Assembly (NCBI RefSeq): GCF_007747655.1
Contig: NZ_CP036274.1
Span: forward strand, 8,370,001-8,434,000
DNA from: Anatilimnocola aggregata
GTDB taxonomy: Bacteria; Planctomycetota; Planctomycetia; Pirellulales; Pirellulaceae
Length of the DNA: 64,000 nucleotides
Direction: 5' to 3'
Numbering within the stretch: position 1 is the first letter of the stretch; each line of letters starts with the position of its first letter. Made by a program: the position numbers and the translations under genes. Shown here piece by piece: positions 18,481-26,564 of this stretch. A model generated the notes under the pieces. The model saw nothing but the letters and a program-made list of their open reading frames with translations, was not told where the DNA came from and did not search any database.

Positions 18481-19512
18481 ATGAAGTCTCTCGCTATTGC
18501 CGCGTTAGCCTTGGTGCTTGGCTCGGCGTCGTTGCTACTCGCCGAAGATCAACGCTATGACCTGAAGGAGCGCGCAAGCACGATCGACGCGCGGGTCAAG
18601 GAGCATCCGGAGATTAACTTCGTCTTCACGAAAGAAGGGAAGCCGGCCGATCTGCAGCATGCCTGCGTCGATACCCGCGCGAAGTCGCAAGGCAAACTGG
18701 TGATCTGGTTGATGGGGCACAGCCAGCCGCTGGCCGAGCGCGTTTCAAGCTATGGCCTGCATTACATTCAGGTCCATTACGCGAATGGCTGGTTCGGCAA
18801 ATTGAACAAAGAGCCCGCACCCGCCGATGAGCAGCACTTGGGTAAGATTCGCCTGGAAGCCGCCACCGGCGAGGACGTCAGCGAGCATATCGACATTCCC
18901 AAGCCCGATAGCATTGCCGAGCGTTCGCTGCAGTTTGTGAAGCACCTGGCGAAGGTCAATCCGCCAGGAAATTGGGAGCGCTTCCTAGCCGCCGATGGCC
19001 AGAGCCTGAAGTGGGACGACGTGATTCTGGCCGGCATCTCGCACGGCAGCACCACGGCTGCCCGCTTTGCCAAACAGCAAAAAGTGGCTCGCGTGGTGAT
19101 GCTCTCGGGCCCGCGCGATCAATACGAAAACTGGCAGGCATTGCCTTCCGCCACGCCCAAGAACCGCTATTTCGGCTTCACCCATGTGCTCGACGGGGGC
19201 TGGACCGGCGACCACTACTGCCGCTCGTGGGAACTCCTCGGGCTGAACGAATTTGGCCCGCTCGTCGACGTCGATGCCGTAAAGCCGCCGTACGGCAACT
19301 CCCGCAGCCTGATCACCAACGCCGATGTGAAAAAAGATGCCGGCCGCGCTCACAACGCCAGCTTGCCCGGCGGCGCTGCCGCCAAAGGTGCCGACGGCAA
19401 GCTCATCCACGAAGAAGTCTGGCGCTACCTCTTCACTCATCCCGTCGACCAGGTCGGCGATGCCGTCCCCCCTTCGCCCGACTGCCGGAAAGATTTGCGC
19501 AAGAAGGGGTGA
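18481..19512 (+). CDS. Secreted alpha/beta-hydrolase-like protein
   Basis: I start at the ATG at 18481 (343 residues), which gives a clean signal peptide (MKSLAIAALALVLGSASLLLAED). The mature protein contains KLVIWLMGHSQP, a possible oxyanion loop, and VILAGISHGSTTAARFAK (about residues 184-201) with a G-x-S-x-G nucleophile elbow. It then has ARVVMLSGPRDQYENW, and FTHVLDGGW followed by HNASLPGGAAAKG near the C-terminus, where H could complete the triad. It therefore looks like an exported serine hydrolase of a family seen in Planctomycetota and some Proteobacteria. The substrate is unknown. It is divergent from the hybrid kinase. Confidence 0.72.
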   Translation: MKSLAIAALALVLGSASLLLAEDQRYDLKERASTIDARVKEHPEINFVFTKEGKPADLQHACVDTRAKSQGKLVIWLMGHSQPLAERVSSYGLHYIQVHYANGWFGKLNKEPAPADEQHLGKIRLEAATGEDVSEHIDIPKPDSIAERSLQFVKHLAKVNPPGNWERFLAADGQSLKWDDVILAGISHGSTTAARFAKQQKVARVVMLSGPRDQYENWQALPSATPKNRYFGFTHVLDGGWTGDHYCRSWELLGLNEFGPLVDVDAVKPPYGNSRSLITNADVKKDAGRAHNASLPGGAAAKGADGKLIHEEVWRYLFTHPVDQVGDAVPPSPDCRKDLRKKG

Positions 19513-20663
19513 GCGGTTCTTCGAGCCTTCACGCTAATACGACCTGGGTCGTATTGGTTTTCGGGCGAGTTCGGGCAGCCTGTTGGCTATTAGTGGTTGG
19601 CCCGAAACACCAAACCTGAAGCGTGATTGCGGGATTCGCACGTTTGGGGTCAGGAGAATTTTCGGGGCGTCGCTGAGCGGCTGAAGACAGGGTCAACTCC
19701 CCCGAAAAACCTCCCGACCCCGGGGCAGATGGATTGCTAACGCGAATGACAACGAAACTCTTCGATTCGTGACCAACCTAGTCCTGGGCAAAGTGTCTAA
19801 TGTCGGGGTGTGTTCCTTGGCAATTCGGTAGACTGTGTTGAATATGTGGCAAGTTATGTGCCACCTATCTGGCAATCGTTGTTTCACAACTCGTGAGTTG
19901 TTGGCAGGTTGTTTAAGGGGGATTACGGAGACGTTAGTTGGCGGGAGTCGCGGCGCAGTTAATGGCGAGGACTTGATCTGAACAGAGCAAATACCTGCGC
20001 AGTGGCTGATTCAAAAGTGAATTTATTCTGGAAACTCAATTTGGAAGGTTTCCAGAAAAAACGACGCTAAGTCGTTGGCCGGCAACAGGCTTTCGAATTC
20101 GCGAAACTTGGAATAATGGAAATTTCTGGCGGGGTCGCGCCGAGCCTGAGGCGCGATCGTAAGCAGGTCGATTCCCTTGGCCAGGCACGGCCAGCCAGAG
20201 ATTAAGGGGGCAATCGCTTCCCTCGGAATAATCGGTAGATTCAGGCGGCTGGCCGTTGGTAGGGCAAAAGCAAATGAACCACCGCCGCGGGGGCGGTGGC
20301 GTTTGGGGAGGGATTTTGTTCTCCCACTCTCCCCCTCGCCTTGTCTCCCCCTCTTCCGCCCGCTGCGCCCGCAAATTTTACCTGGGCGGAATTGCGGCGC
20401 GCGGGGTGTGACCTACGTTTGCACGAACCGTAGTTATCGGCGGACTGCCAGGTGGTGAAGTGGCGGTAGTCGCTGGTTTCAATCGTTAAGTCCAGCAATG
20501 ATTCGCTGGATGGAATAATTGATACGGCAAGAACATTTACGCAAACGCTCAAGAAAATTAAAGAAACGATTGACGAACTGTCGGGAATTCGGTCTAAAGA
20601 ATTCTCGCCAGTGCGCCGCACGGTTCCCAGACAAAACCGTGAACGCCCGGGAGATTGCCCCCT
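19513..20663. other. Long gene-poor region
   Basis: About 1.15 kb without a convincing gene. The short frames here have no recognisable motif or signal. A palindrome at 19536-19555 may terminate the upstream gene. A strong GC hairpin (CCACCGCC-GCGGG-GGCGGTGG) lies at 20279-20299, followed by a C/T-rich stretch to about 20360. The remainder shows nothing I can name; a non-coding RNA cannot be excluded. Confidence 0.5.
19536..19555 (+). terminator. Candidate terminator hairpin
   Basis: AATACGACC and GGTCGTATT form a near-continuous palindrome 24 bp after the hydrolase-like gene, followed by GGTTTTC. The T-run is short, so termination is plausible but not certain. Confidence 0.4.
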
Positions 20664-22145
20664 ATGACCAGCCGAAACCTGTACAACCCGCTTTGCTCGC
20701 TCATGGCCGGCATCATTTGCCTGGTGACGGTGGGGAGCGACGTCGCTGTCGCCCAAAATGTGATTCGGGGCACAGTTCCCGGCTGGCCCGGTAATACCGC
20801 TTATTACGCGCCGCAGAACGTGTATCAATTCGCGCCGGCGGCTCCGGTCGTGCAAGCTCAGTACGCTCCGCAGGCGGGTCAGCCCACTCGCGCTTACTAT
20901 GCTCCGGCGTCTGCTTCGCGCATTGCCTACGCAGTTCCGGCCGTCGGCTCGTACCAGATTTCGTATGCCGGGGCCGCTCAGCCCGGCGTCTCGACCACTG
21001 CTTTCTACGGCGGCTACTCGGCTCCGGTTCAGCGAGTCGCTTACATGGCTCCGCAGGTTTATTACCGCCCGGTGCCCGTCCAAGTGCCGGTGACTTACTA
21101 TCGCCCCGTGACGGTTTATCAGCCCGGCATGGCGGCACCGACCACGTGCCAATTTGCTACTAGTTGCACCACTACCACCTGCGGCACGAGCAGAAGCAGT
21201 TGCTGGCGTCCGTTTGCCTGGCTGTGGGGCGGCTCGAACAACAGTTGCTGCAAACCACAACAGACGTGCAATTCTAGTGGCTGTGCTTCGCAAGGCTGCG
21301 GAGCTGCTCCTTATTACACCGTGCCGCCGACAATTCCGATGGTGCCAGTGAATCCAGCTCCCGCGCCCGGTGGCTTCGGTTTGCCCAGCGGAGTTTCGCC
21401 CGGCACGATCATCACTTCGCCCCCCACACGTTCGCCAGGCACGATCATCAACTCCGGTCCAGCTGCCAATACACAGCCGCGGTTGGCACCCGGTACGGTC
21501 ATCACGCCTGCCCCGAGCAACCCGAACTTCAACTCGGGTACGCCAGCTCCGTTCAATTCGGGATCGGGAAATTTCGGTGCCCCGGTGAATCCTCCTGCTC
21601 CCGTGGATCCAGGCTTTAATGATCGATTTCGTCCGACGCTGAGCGACCCTTATTCGCAACCAGCGCCGCTGCAATCGGCACCGAATAGCGTGACACCGCC
21701 CGTCATGATGACGCCCCCCGCCAGTTCGAGTCCGTCGATCATCGGCAGTGGCTATCGGAACGAAGCTCCCGCCACATTCAACGACCGCACCACGCTCACC
21801 CAGCCCGAGAATCACCGCATTGGCGAACCGGGTTTGACGCCGAGCAACACTCCGAGCCTGATTACTCCGCCCCCGAGCGTGCAACCATTGGCCGACCCAC
21901 ATGCCGACGAACGTCTGCAGCCGAATCGTGCTCCGCAGTTGATCACTCCTGGCGATCGGACTGCAAAGGCTGACGGCCGCTGGGCAGTGGTGCCTGCGGT
22001 GTGGCCAATGAATGCGAATCGCCTGCAGCCGGTTCGCTCGACGACTATCGAACCGACGCACCTGCAACCAGTGACTGCCACGACCGAAACACTCGTGCCT
22101 GTCAGCTCGCAGGTTGACGATGGTGGTTGGAAGTCGGCCCGGTAA
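20664..22145 (+). CDS. Secreted Tyr/Pro-rich repeat protein, planctomycete-type
   Basis: The start is the ATG at 20664 (493 residues). A signal peptide ends at VAVAQ. Residues 35-170 are rich in Tyr, Ala, Pro and Val, with repeats such as YYAPQ, YYAPA, YYRPV and APVQ. A Cys-rich segment follows (about 165-220, including TCQFATSCTTTTC, CCKPQQTC and SGCASQGC). The rest is a proline-rich low-complexity tail with a recurring PGTxI(T/N) motif: SPGTIITSPP, SPGTIINSGP, APGTVITPAP. There is no enzymatic domain. It looks like a cell-envelope or surface component; the many cysteines could cross-link it. The function is unknown. Confidence 0.7.
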   Translation: MTSRNLYNPLCSLMAGIICLVTVGSDVAVAQNVIRGTVPGWPGNTAYYAPQNVYQFAPAAPVVQAQYAPQAGQPTRAYYAPASASRIAYAVPAVGSYQISYAGAAQPGVSTTAFYGGYSAPVQRVAYMAPQVYYRPVPVQVPVTYYRPVTVYQPGMAAPTTCQFATSCTTTTCGTSRSSCWRPFAWLWGGSNNSCCKPQQTCNSSGCASQGCGAAPYYTVPPTIPMVPVNPAPAPGGFGLPSGVSPGTIITSPPTRSPGTIINSGPAANTQPRLAPGTVITPAPSNPNFNSGTPAPFNSGSGNFGAPVNPPAPVDPGFNDRFRPTLSDPYSQPAPLQSAPNSVTPPVMMTPPASSSPSIIGSGYRNEAPATFNDRTTLTQPENHRIGEPGLTPSNTPSLITPPPSVQPLADPHADERLQPNRAPQLITPGDRTAKADGRWAVVPAVWPMNANRLQPVRSTTIEPTHLQPVTATTETLVPVSSQVDDGGWKSAR

Positions 22146-22161
22146 GTTTGATGAGTCGGTC

Positions 22162-23586
22162 TTAGTCAATCAGACCAAGACTGCGACGAAGTGCCCGTTG
22201 TTGTGAATCAGCACCGCGAGTGGCCGTAATTTTCTGCCACTCGTCCCCAGCCGTGGTGAGCGCGTCAGTCGGTGAAGTCTCTTTCATCACCGCGGCCAAC
22301 ACAGCACGATCGAGCGCGGCCAGATATTCTTTTCGCCCGGGAATTCGGGGCGAAATCAAGCGCCGAGGCTGCGACTGTTCGGCCAAAAGGAGTTCGCCAT
22401 ATTGCGGCAAGAGCGCCACGGGCTGAGGTGGTTGCCAAGGGCCGGCATCACGAAAATGAGAAGTGCGGAAGGGAGTTGTCTCGGCACTATGCGCGGCAAT
22501 CCGCCCGCTCATTCTTGGGCCGCTGAGCCAAAGCAGGAACTGGGTCGCTGCCCGCGGTTGTGGACTGGCGCGCGTGACCGAAGCGAGTTTGCCACTGCTA
22601 CCCAAGACTGGCACGTGCAGCGACTCGCCATCGCGCAGTGACTCCCAGGCTTGAGACTCGGGGTTGAACATCTCGCGCGAGCCGGGCAAGAGTGCAAGGC
22701 CAATCTGCTCGGGCTTGAGCATGGAAGGAGGAGCCTCGGTGAGCAGCATGGGCCAGGTGATGGCGAGCGCACATTCGCCGGCTTGGAACTTGGCGTAGCA
22801 GTCGGCAGGGGTCAGCAGTGTGTCGCCTGCCTTGCTGTGCGCGGCGACCAGTTGTTCGCAAGCGCGAACCCAGGGCGGACCAGTGATGAGCGGGTCGCAG
22901 TTTTCTAAGGTGAAGAGGGGCGAGAGTTGATCGCGATGCACGGCTGCCGAGGCAGCGCGAGCCAGTAGTAACTCCGCGGCCCAACCCGCGGCCAGAGGCT
23001 CGGCGGTGGCTTGCCAGTTGTCATCTGCGGTGGTGACCTCGGCGGGCTTCGCTTGGAACTTGTCGACGAGCGCTTGATACTCTTCCCAGGTTTGCGGAGG
23101 CTCGAGCTTGTGCTGGGCCAGCAGATCGGCCCGATAGAAGAGAACCAGTTGAGGTGAGCCGAGGGGGACGGCGACGGTGCGGCGGCCCCAGGTGGTAAGC
23201 TGCGAACGAAGGAGGGGATCGATATCGTCGCGGGCGAATTCGGGCGTGCTGAGTTGCTGCTCATCGAGCGGCAAGATCAAGTCGCTGGCCGCGAACTGCC
23301 CGACGAGCCCAGGTGGATAGATCACCACATCGGCGGGCAACTGCTGAGCGGTGGCTGCTTGTTCGGCGGTGACGGAGGCCACCTCGAGTTGATTCTCGGT
23401 ATGGGCCAGCCATTCGCGCTGCATGGTGGCGGCGAGTGGGGCATCGTCCACGACGATGACTCGCAGGGGCACTTGGGCGGTGCTATTGGGGGGCTGTACC
23501 GGGTCCGGTTTGCGGCAGCCCCAGATCGCTAAGAGCGAAAGCAAACCACAGGCTGCGAGCCGATAATGGTGAACGACGTTTTGCAT
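22162..23586 (-). CDS. Family 1 extracellular solute-binding lipoprotein
   Basis: This 474-residue protein has a lipoprotein signal (LLSLLAIWGC, lipidated Cys at about 24). It has the type I/II periplasmic binding protein layout: a first lobe with LRVIVVDDAPLAATMQREWL, then ADVVIYPPGLVGQFAASDLILPLDE and VAVPLGSPQLVLFYRADLL, and PQTWEEYQALVDKFQ, the characteristic hinge region of sugar-binding proteins. No ABC permease or ATPase gene lies near it, so it is an orphan. It may serve a transporter encoded elsewhere or act in sensing. The ligand is not predictable. It converges with the repeat protein gene (16 bp between the stops). Confidence 0.83.
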   Translation of the reverse strand: MQNVVHHYRLAACGLLSLLAIWGCRKPDPVQPPNSTAQVPLRVIVVDDAPLAATMQREWLAHTENQLEVASVTAEQAATAQQLPADVVIYPPGLVGQFAASDLILPLDEQQLSTPEFARDDIDPLLRSQLTTWGRRTVAVPLGSPQLVLFYRADLLAQHKLEPPQTWEEYQALVDKFQAKPAEVTTADDNWQATAEPLAAGWAAELLLARAASAAVHRDQLSPLFTLENCDPLITGPPWVRACEQLVAAHSKAGDTLLTPADCYAKFQAGECALAITWPMLLTEAPPSMLKPEQIGLALLPGSREMFNPESQAWESLRDGESLHVPVLGSSGKLASVTRASPQPRAATQFLLWLSGPRMSGRIAAHSAETTPFRTSHFRDAGPWQPPQPVALLPQYGELLLAEQSQPRRLISPRIPGRKEYLAALDRAVLAAVMKETSPTDALTTAGDEWQKITATRGADSQQRALRRSLGLID

Positions 23587-23642
23587 GCTGCAACTACGCT
23601 AGGAGTGCCAGCATGGTTCGCGCGGCGGCAACGGCCCCGCGA

Positions 23643-23897
23643 CTAATAACTGCTCCACTGGCGATACAGCCCATAGTAGCCGGATTGACGCTCTGCCTGG
23701 GGGCGGGGGGCGGCTCCAAACCAGCCGTAGGCATAGCCTTGCGGATGGAGGGGCTGCACGGCACCGGAGGGATGATGCCGGCCGATGGTCCAATAGCTGG
23801 GATGTCCCGCGTTGGCCACGTCGGCCACGAACAGGCCGAAGCTAAGACAGCACATGATGAATAGCAGGCGGTGCCAGCGGGCAATTGGTCGCTTCAT
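23643..23897 (-). CDS. Small secreted protein of unknown function
   Basis: Starting at the ATG at 23897, the product is 84 residues: a basic N-terminus, a hydrophobic signal (LLFIMCCLSFGLFVADVANA) and a mature part of about 54 residues. The mature part is rich in His, Gly and aromatic residues (GHPSYWTIGRHHPSGAVQ, then YAYGWFGAAPRPQ and YYGLYRQW). The short aromatic/glycine motif resembles other small planctomycete envelope proteins, including the one at 30279. No function is known. The same-strand gene at 23960-24607 lies just upstream and the solute-binding gene downstream. Confidence 0.6.
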   Translation of the reverse strand: MKRPIARWHRLLFIMCCLSFGLFVADVANAGHPSYWTIGRHHPSGAVQPLHPQGYAYGWFGAAPRPQAERQSGYYGLYRQWSSY

Positions 23898-23959
23898 TTT
23901 CAGTCCCCCTCGTTGGCTCATCGGCTGACGGCTTGTCGGGGAATGAGAAAAACAACGAT

Positions 23960-24607
23960 TCAACTCGGCGGTAGCAAGTCGGGCAGGCGCTCGCGGACCT
24001 GACGGCGGGCACTAGGAAGGAGCGACAGGAAGGAATCGGGGAGTGCGGGCAAGGTGGCGCGACGCATAACCTGATTCAGGCGATGGAGAAGCCGGTCGTC
24101 GTGTTTGTAGTCGGCGAGGAAGTGCTCGGCCTGAAAGCGCGGCAGGAACTTGGTCAGCAAGTCGGATTGCTTTGTCGCCAGGCTGTTGATGTGCAGCGAG
24201 ACCAGTTCGCAATCGATCTGCTGAATCGCTGCGTAATAGCTGGGGAGCAACTGCGGGTCGTCTTCGTCGAGACAGGAGTCAATCAGCAGTTCGACCAGGA
24301 TGTGGCCGACAAAGCTGGGACGAAAGCCATCGTCCGGTTCAAGCAGGTCACGAATCTGCAGGGTGAACTGCAGGCTCAGTTCGACAAAGGCCCGCTGTTG
24401 ATGGAACCAATCGTCGTCGGCATGGTGCTGCATCACCCCGCGGGCAAACGACGACCGAATGGGATCGGCCGAATCAATATGATGGACCACCGTCTTCGAC
24501 CGGAGCCGCATGCGCCGGTCGATGACGCTTAGCCAATCGGGCGCAGCAGTTCCTGCGAGGTAGTACGGGTCGTGAATGAAGAGCCGGCCGTGGGCGAGAT
24601 AGTTCAT
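23960..24607 (-). CDS. MNYLAH-type protein, possibly acyl-carrier-protein phosphodiesterase-like
   Basis: I start at the ATG at 24607 (215 residues); the upstream extension to 24730 overlaps the carboxyltransferase gene and looks non-coding. The protein begins MNYLAHGRLF and contains HHADDDWFHQQRAF (about residues 63-76) and GHILVELLIDSCL (about 104-116). These match in style the MNxLAH, His/Asp and DxxxDxxL blocks of AcpH (ACP phosphodiesterase) and related metal-dependent proteins, but similarity is weak. Its start lies 6 bp after the stop of an acyl-CoA carboxylase subunit, so the two are probably co-translated, which is consistent with a lipid-related role. This remains a tentative assignment. 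Confidence 0.55.
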   Translation of the reverse strand: MNYLAHGRLFIHDPYYLAGTAAPDWLSVIDRRMRLRSKTVVHHIDSADPIRSSFARGVMQHHADDDWFHQQRAFVELSLQFTLQIRDLLEPDDGFRPSFVGHILVELLIDSCLDEDDPQLLPSYYAAIQQIDCELVSLHINSLATKQSDLLTKFLPRFQAEHFLADYKHDDRLLHRLNQVMRRATLPALPDSFLSLLPSARRQVRERLPDLLPPS

Positions 24608-24612
24608 CGTAC

Positions 24613-26232
24613 TTAAACTTGGAAAACGCCCAGGCGGTAGGGTTCGTCGCTGGCATGGCGGGTAACGACTTCGAGCGACTGAATAAGGACGTCGCGAGTT
24701 TCGCTCGGCTTGATGATGGCATCGACCCACAACCGGGCAGCGGCGTAGTGGACGTCCATTTGCCGCTCATAGTCGCCGGCAACCTTCGCGCGGAGCTGAT
24801 CGAGTTCCTCACCGTCCGTCGCATGCCCTTGTTTCTTCAAGCTGGCGATCATGACATCGAGGAGTGTGTTCGTGGCCTGCGCGGCACCCATCACGGCGCA
24901 GCGAGAATTTGGCCAGGCAAAAATGAAGCGTGGATCGAAGGCTTTGCCACAGAGTGCATAGTTGCCGGCGCCAAACGAACCGCCGGTAATCAGAGTTAAC
25001 TTGGGCGAACGGCTATTGCTGACGGCCGAGACCAGCTTGGCACCAGCCTTGATGATTCCTTCGCGCTCGCTGTCGCGGCCGACCATAAAGCCGTTGACGT
25101 CCTGCAGGAAGAGGAGCGGAATAAAGTCCTGATTGCAGTTCATTACAAAGCGGGCCGCTTTCTCGGCCGAGTCGACGTAGACGACGCCGCCGAACTGAAA
25201 TTCGCCGCGAGCCGTTTTAATGCGATGGAGTTGATTCGCGACGATCCCCACGGGAAAGCCACCGATGCGGGCGGTGCCGCAGACGAGCGTTTGACCGTAG
25301 TCGGCTTTGTATTCGTCAAAGCTATCAGCATCGACCAGGGCTGCGAGCAGATCGCGCACGTCAGATTGGGCGCGATTCTCGCCAGCAGCAAAGGCGCTGA
25401 GTGTTTCCGCGGGCTGGGCTGGCTCTTGGCTTGGCTTGCGACCGAACGGCGGAGCAGGAATCGCCGGGTCGGCGGGCAACAAACCAACCAAGTCGCGCAG
25501 GCGCTGCAAGCAGGTGGGCTCGTCCTTCTCGCGATAGTCGATCGTGCCGCTGACTGCGGCATGCATTAGCGCGCCGCCTAGTTCTTCGCTGTTGACATCC
25601 TGCCCAATGGCAGATTTCACCAGCGCTGGCCCAGCCAGATAGAGCCCGGAGCCTTCGGTCATGAGTAACTTGTCGCAGAGGACGGGAAGGTACCCGCCCC
25701 CCGCGACGCAGTTGCCGAGGATGGCTGCGTACTGCGGAATGCCCGCGGCCGAGATCACCGCGTTGTTGCGAAAGATGCGACCGAAGTCGTCTTCATCGGG
25801 AAAGACATCTTCTTGCAGGGGCAGAAACACACCGGCGGAATCGACGAGGTAAATCAGAGGCAGGCGATTGAGAAAGGCAATCTTCTGCGCGCGGAGCACC
25901 TTCTTGGCTGTCATGGGAAAGAACGCGCCAGCTTTGACCGTGGCGTCGTTGGCAATGATCATGTGCCGCCGCCCGTTCACCTGGCCAATTCCGCACACCA
26001 CGCCAGCGGCGGGCGCACCTCCCCAGTCGGCGTACATCTCGAAGGCGGCCCAGAGTCCAATCTCAAGCCACGGAGAAGCCTGGTCGAGCAGCTGAGCGAT
26101 TCGCTCGCGGGCAGTCCCGCGGTTCTTGCTGTGTTGTCGCTCGATCGCTGCGGACCCTCCACCTTCTCGCAGGCGCGTCTCTTGCGCTTCCAGATGCTGT
26201 GGATCTGACGAGGCTGCGTTAGCAAGTGACAT
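24613..26232 (-). CDS. Acyl-CoA carboxylase carboxyltransferase subunit
   Basis: The 539-residue protein has the two-lobed crotonase-type carboxyltransferase layout. The N-lobe contains KNRGTARERIAQLLDQASPWLEIG and HMIIANDATVKAGAFFPMTAKKVLRAQKIA, followed by LPLIYLVDSAGVFLPLQEDVFPDEDDFGRIF (about residues 125-155). The C-lobe has FNxQDFIPLLFLQDVNGFMVGRDSEREGIIKAGAKL and ITGGSFGAGNYALCGKAFDPRFIFAWPNSRCAVMGAAQA. The overall pattern is closest to methylcrotonyl/geranyl/propionyl-CoA carboxylase beta subunits, which transfer CO2 from biotin to an acyl-CoA. The biotin carboxylase/carrier partner is not in the window. The last part of the N-lobe shows a Pro/Ala-rich insertion (about residues 245-270). 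Confidence 0.88.
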   Translation of the reverse strand: MSLANAASSDPQHLEAQETRLREGGGSAAIERQHSKNRGTARERIAQLLDQASPWLEIGLWAAFEMYADWGGAPAAGVVCGIGQVNGRRHMIIANDATVKAGAFFPMTAKKVLRAQKIAFLNRLPLIYLVDSAGVFLPLQEDVFPDEDDFGRIFRNNAVISAAGIPQYAAILGNCVAGGGYLPVLCDKLLMTEGSGLYLAGPALVKSAIGQDVNSEELGGALMHAAVSGTIDYREKDEPTCLQRLRDLVGLLPADPAIPAPPFGRKPSQEPAQPAETLSAFAAGENRAQSDVRDLLAALVDADSFDEYKADYGQTLVCGTARIGGFPVGIVANQLHRIKTARGEFQFGGVVYVDSAEKAARFVMNCNQDFIPLLFLQDVNGFMVGRDSEREGIIKAGAKLVSAVSNSRSPKLTLITGGSFGAGNYALCGKAFDPRFIFAWPNSRCAVMGAAQATNTLLDVMIASLKKQGHATDGEELDQLRAKVAGDYERQMDVHYAAARLWVDAIIKPSETRDVLIQSLEVVTRHASDEPYRLGVFQV

Positions 26233-26564
26233 TCGATACCCAATCTATTTGCGGGGTGCTTTGCGGGCCCTTGTTTTTAGCAGCTGAGTTGGCCGCTTGG
26301 GCAGCTAGTTCGTCACGATGCTCGTTTGCCGGCCAGGCGTTCGCGTCCCCAGCAAGGCAAGAGCGAGTTTCAGCGGGCAAAATTGCCCCGCAGCTTACCA
26401 ACATAGTTTAGCGGGATTTCGTACGAACGGCCCTAAGAGTAGTGCGCTGCAACGATTAACTGAATTGTGGCATCGAGCTTCGCCGGATTGCGGCATAGAG
26501 CTTGCATTACTTTGATTTAAGAAGATTTCAATAAATCTGCCGAACAATTTCACGGGGAATAGTC
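26233..26564. other. Divergent intergenic region, no gene
   Basis: This 332-bp stretch separates the carboxyltransferase gene from the first secreted paralogue. It has no coding frame of merit. Its notable content is the duplicated sigma-54-like motif near 26464-26506. Confidence 0.6.
26464..26506 (+). promoter_or_regulatory. Duplicated sigma-54-like promoter motif
   Basis: CGGCATAGAGCTTGCA at 26491-26506 has GG and GC at the exact -24/-12 spacing, with TTGC intact and a partial -24 box (GGCAT against GGCAC). A copy 23 bp upstream (ATTGTGGCATCGAGCTTCGC from 26464) differs at three positions and keeps the -24 box but has TTCG in place of TTGC. The proximal site would start transcription about 48 bases before the ATG at 26565. 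Confidence 0.5.

Noticed and set aside
20036-20374. 112-residue minus-strand frame in the gene-poor region
   Set aside because: Composition follows the C/T-rich DNA, there is no motif or signal peptide, and no sensible start context.
20241-22169. 642-residue minus-strand frame opposite the secreted repeat protein
   Set aside because: Arg/His/Ser-rich composition and no motif; the plus-strand frame has a signal peptide and meaningful repeats.
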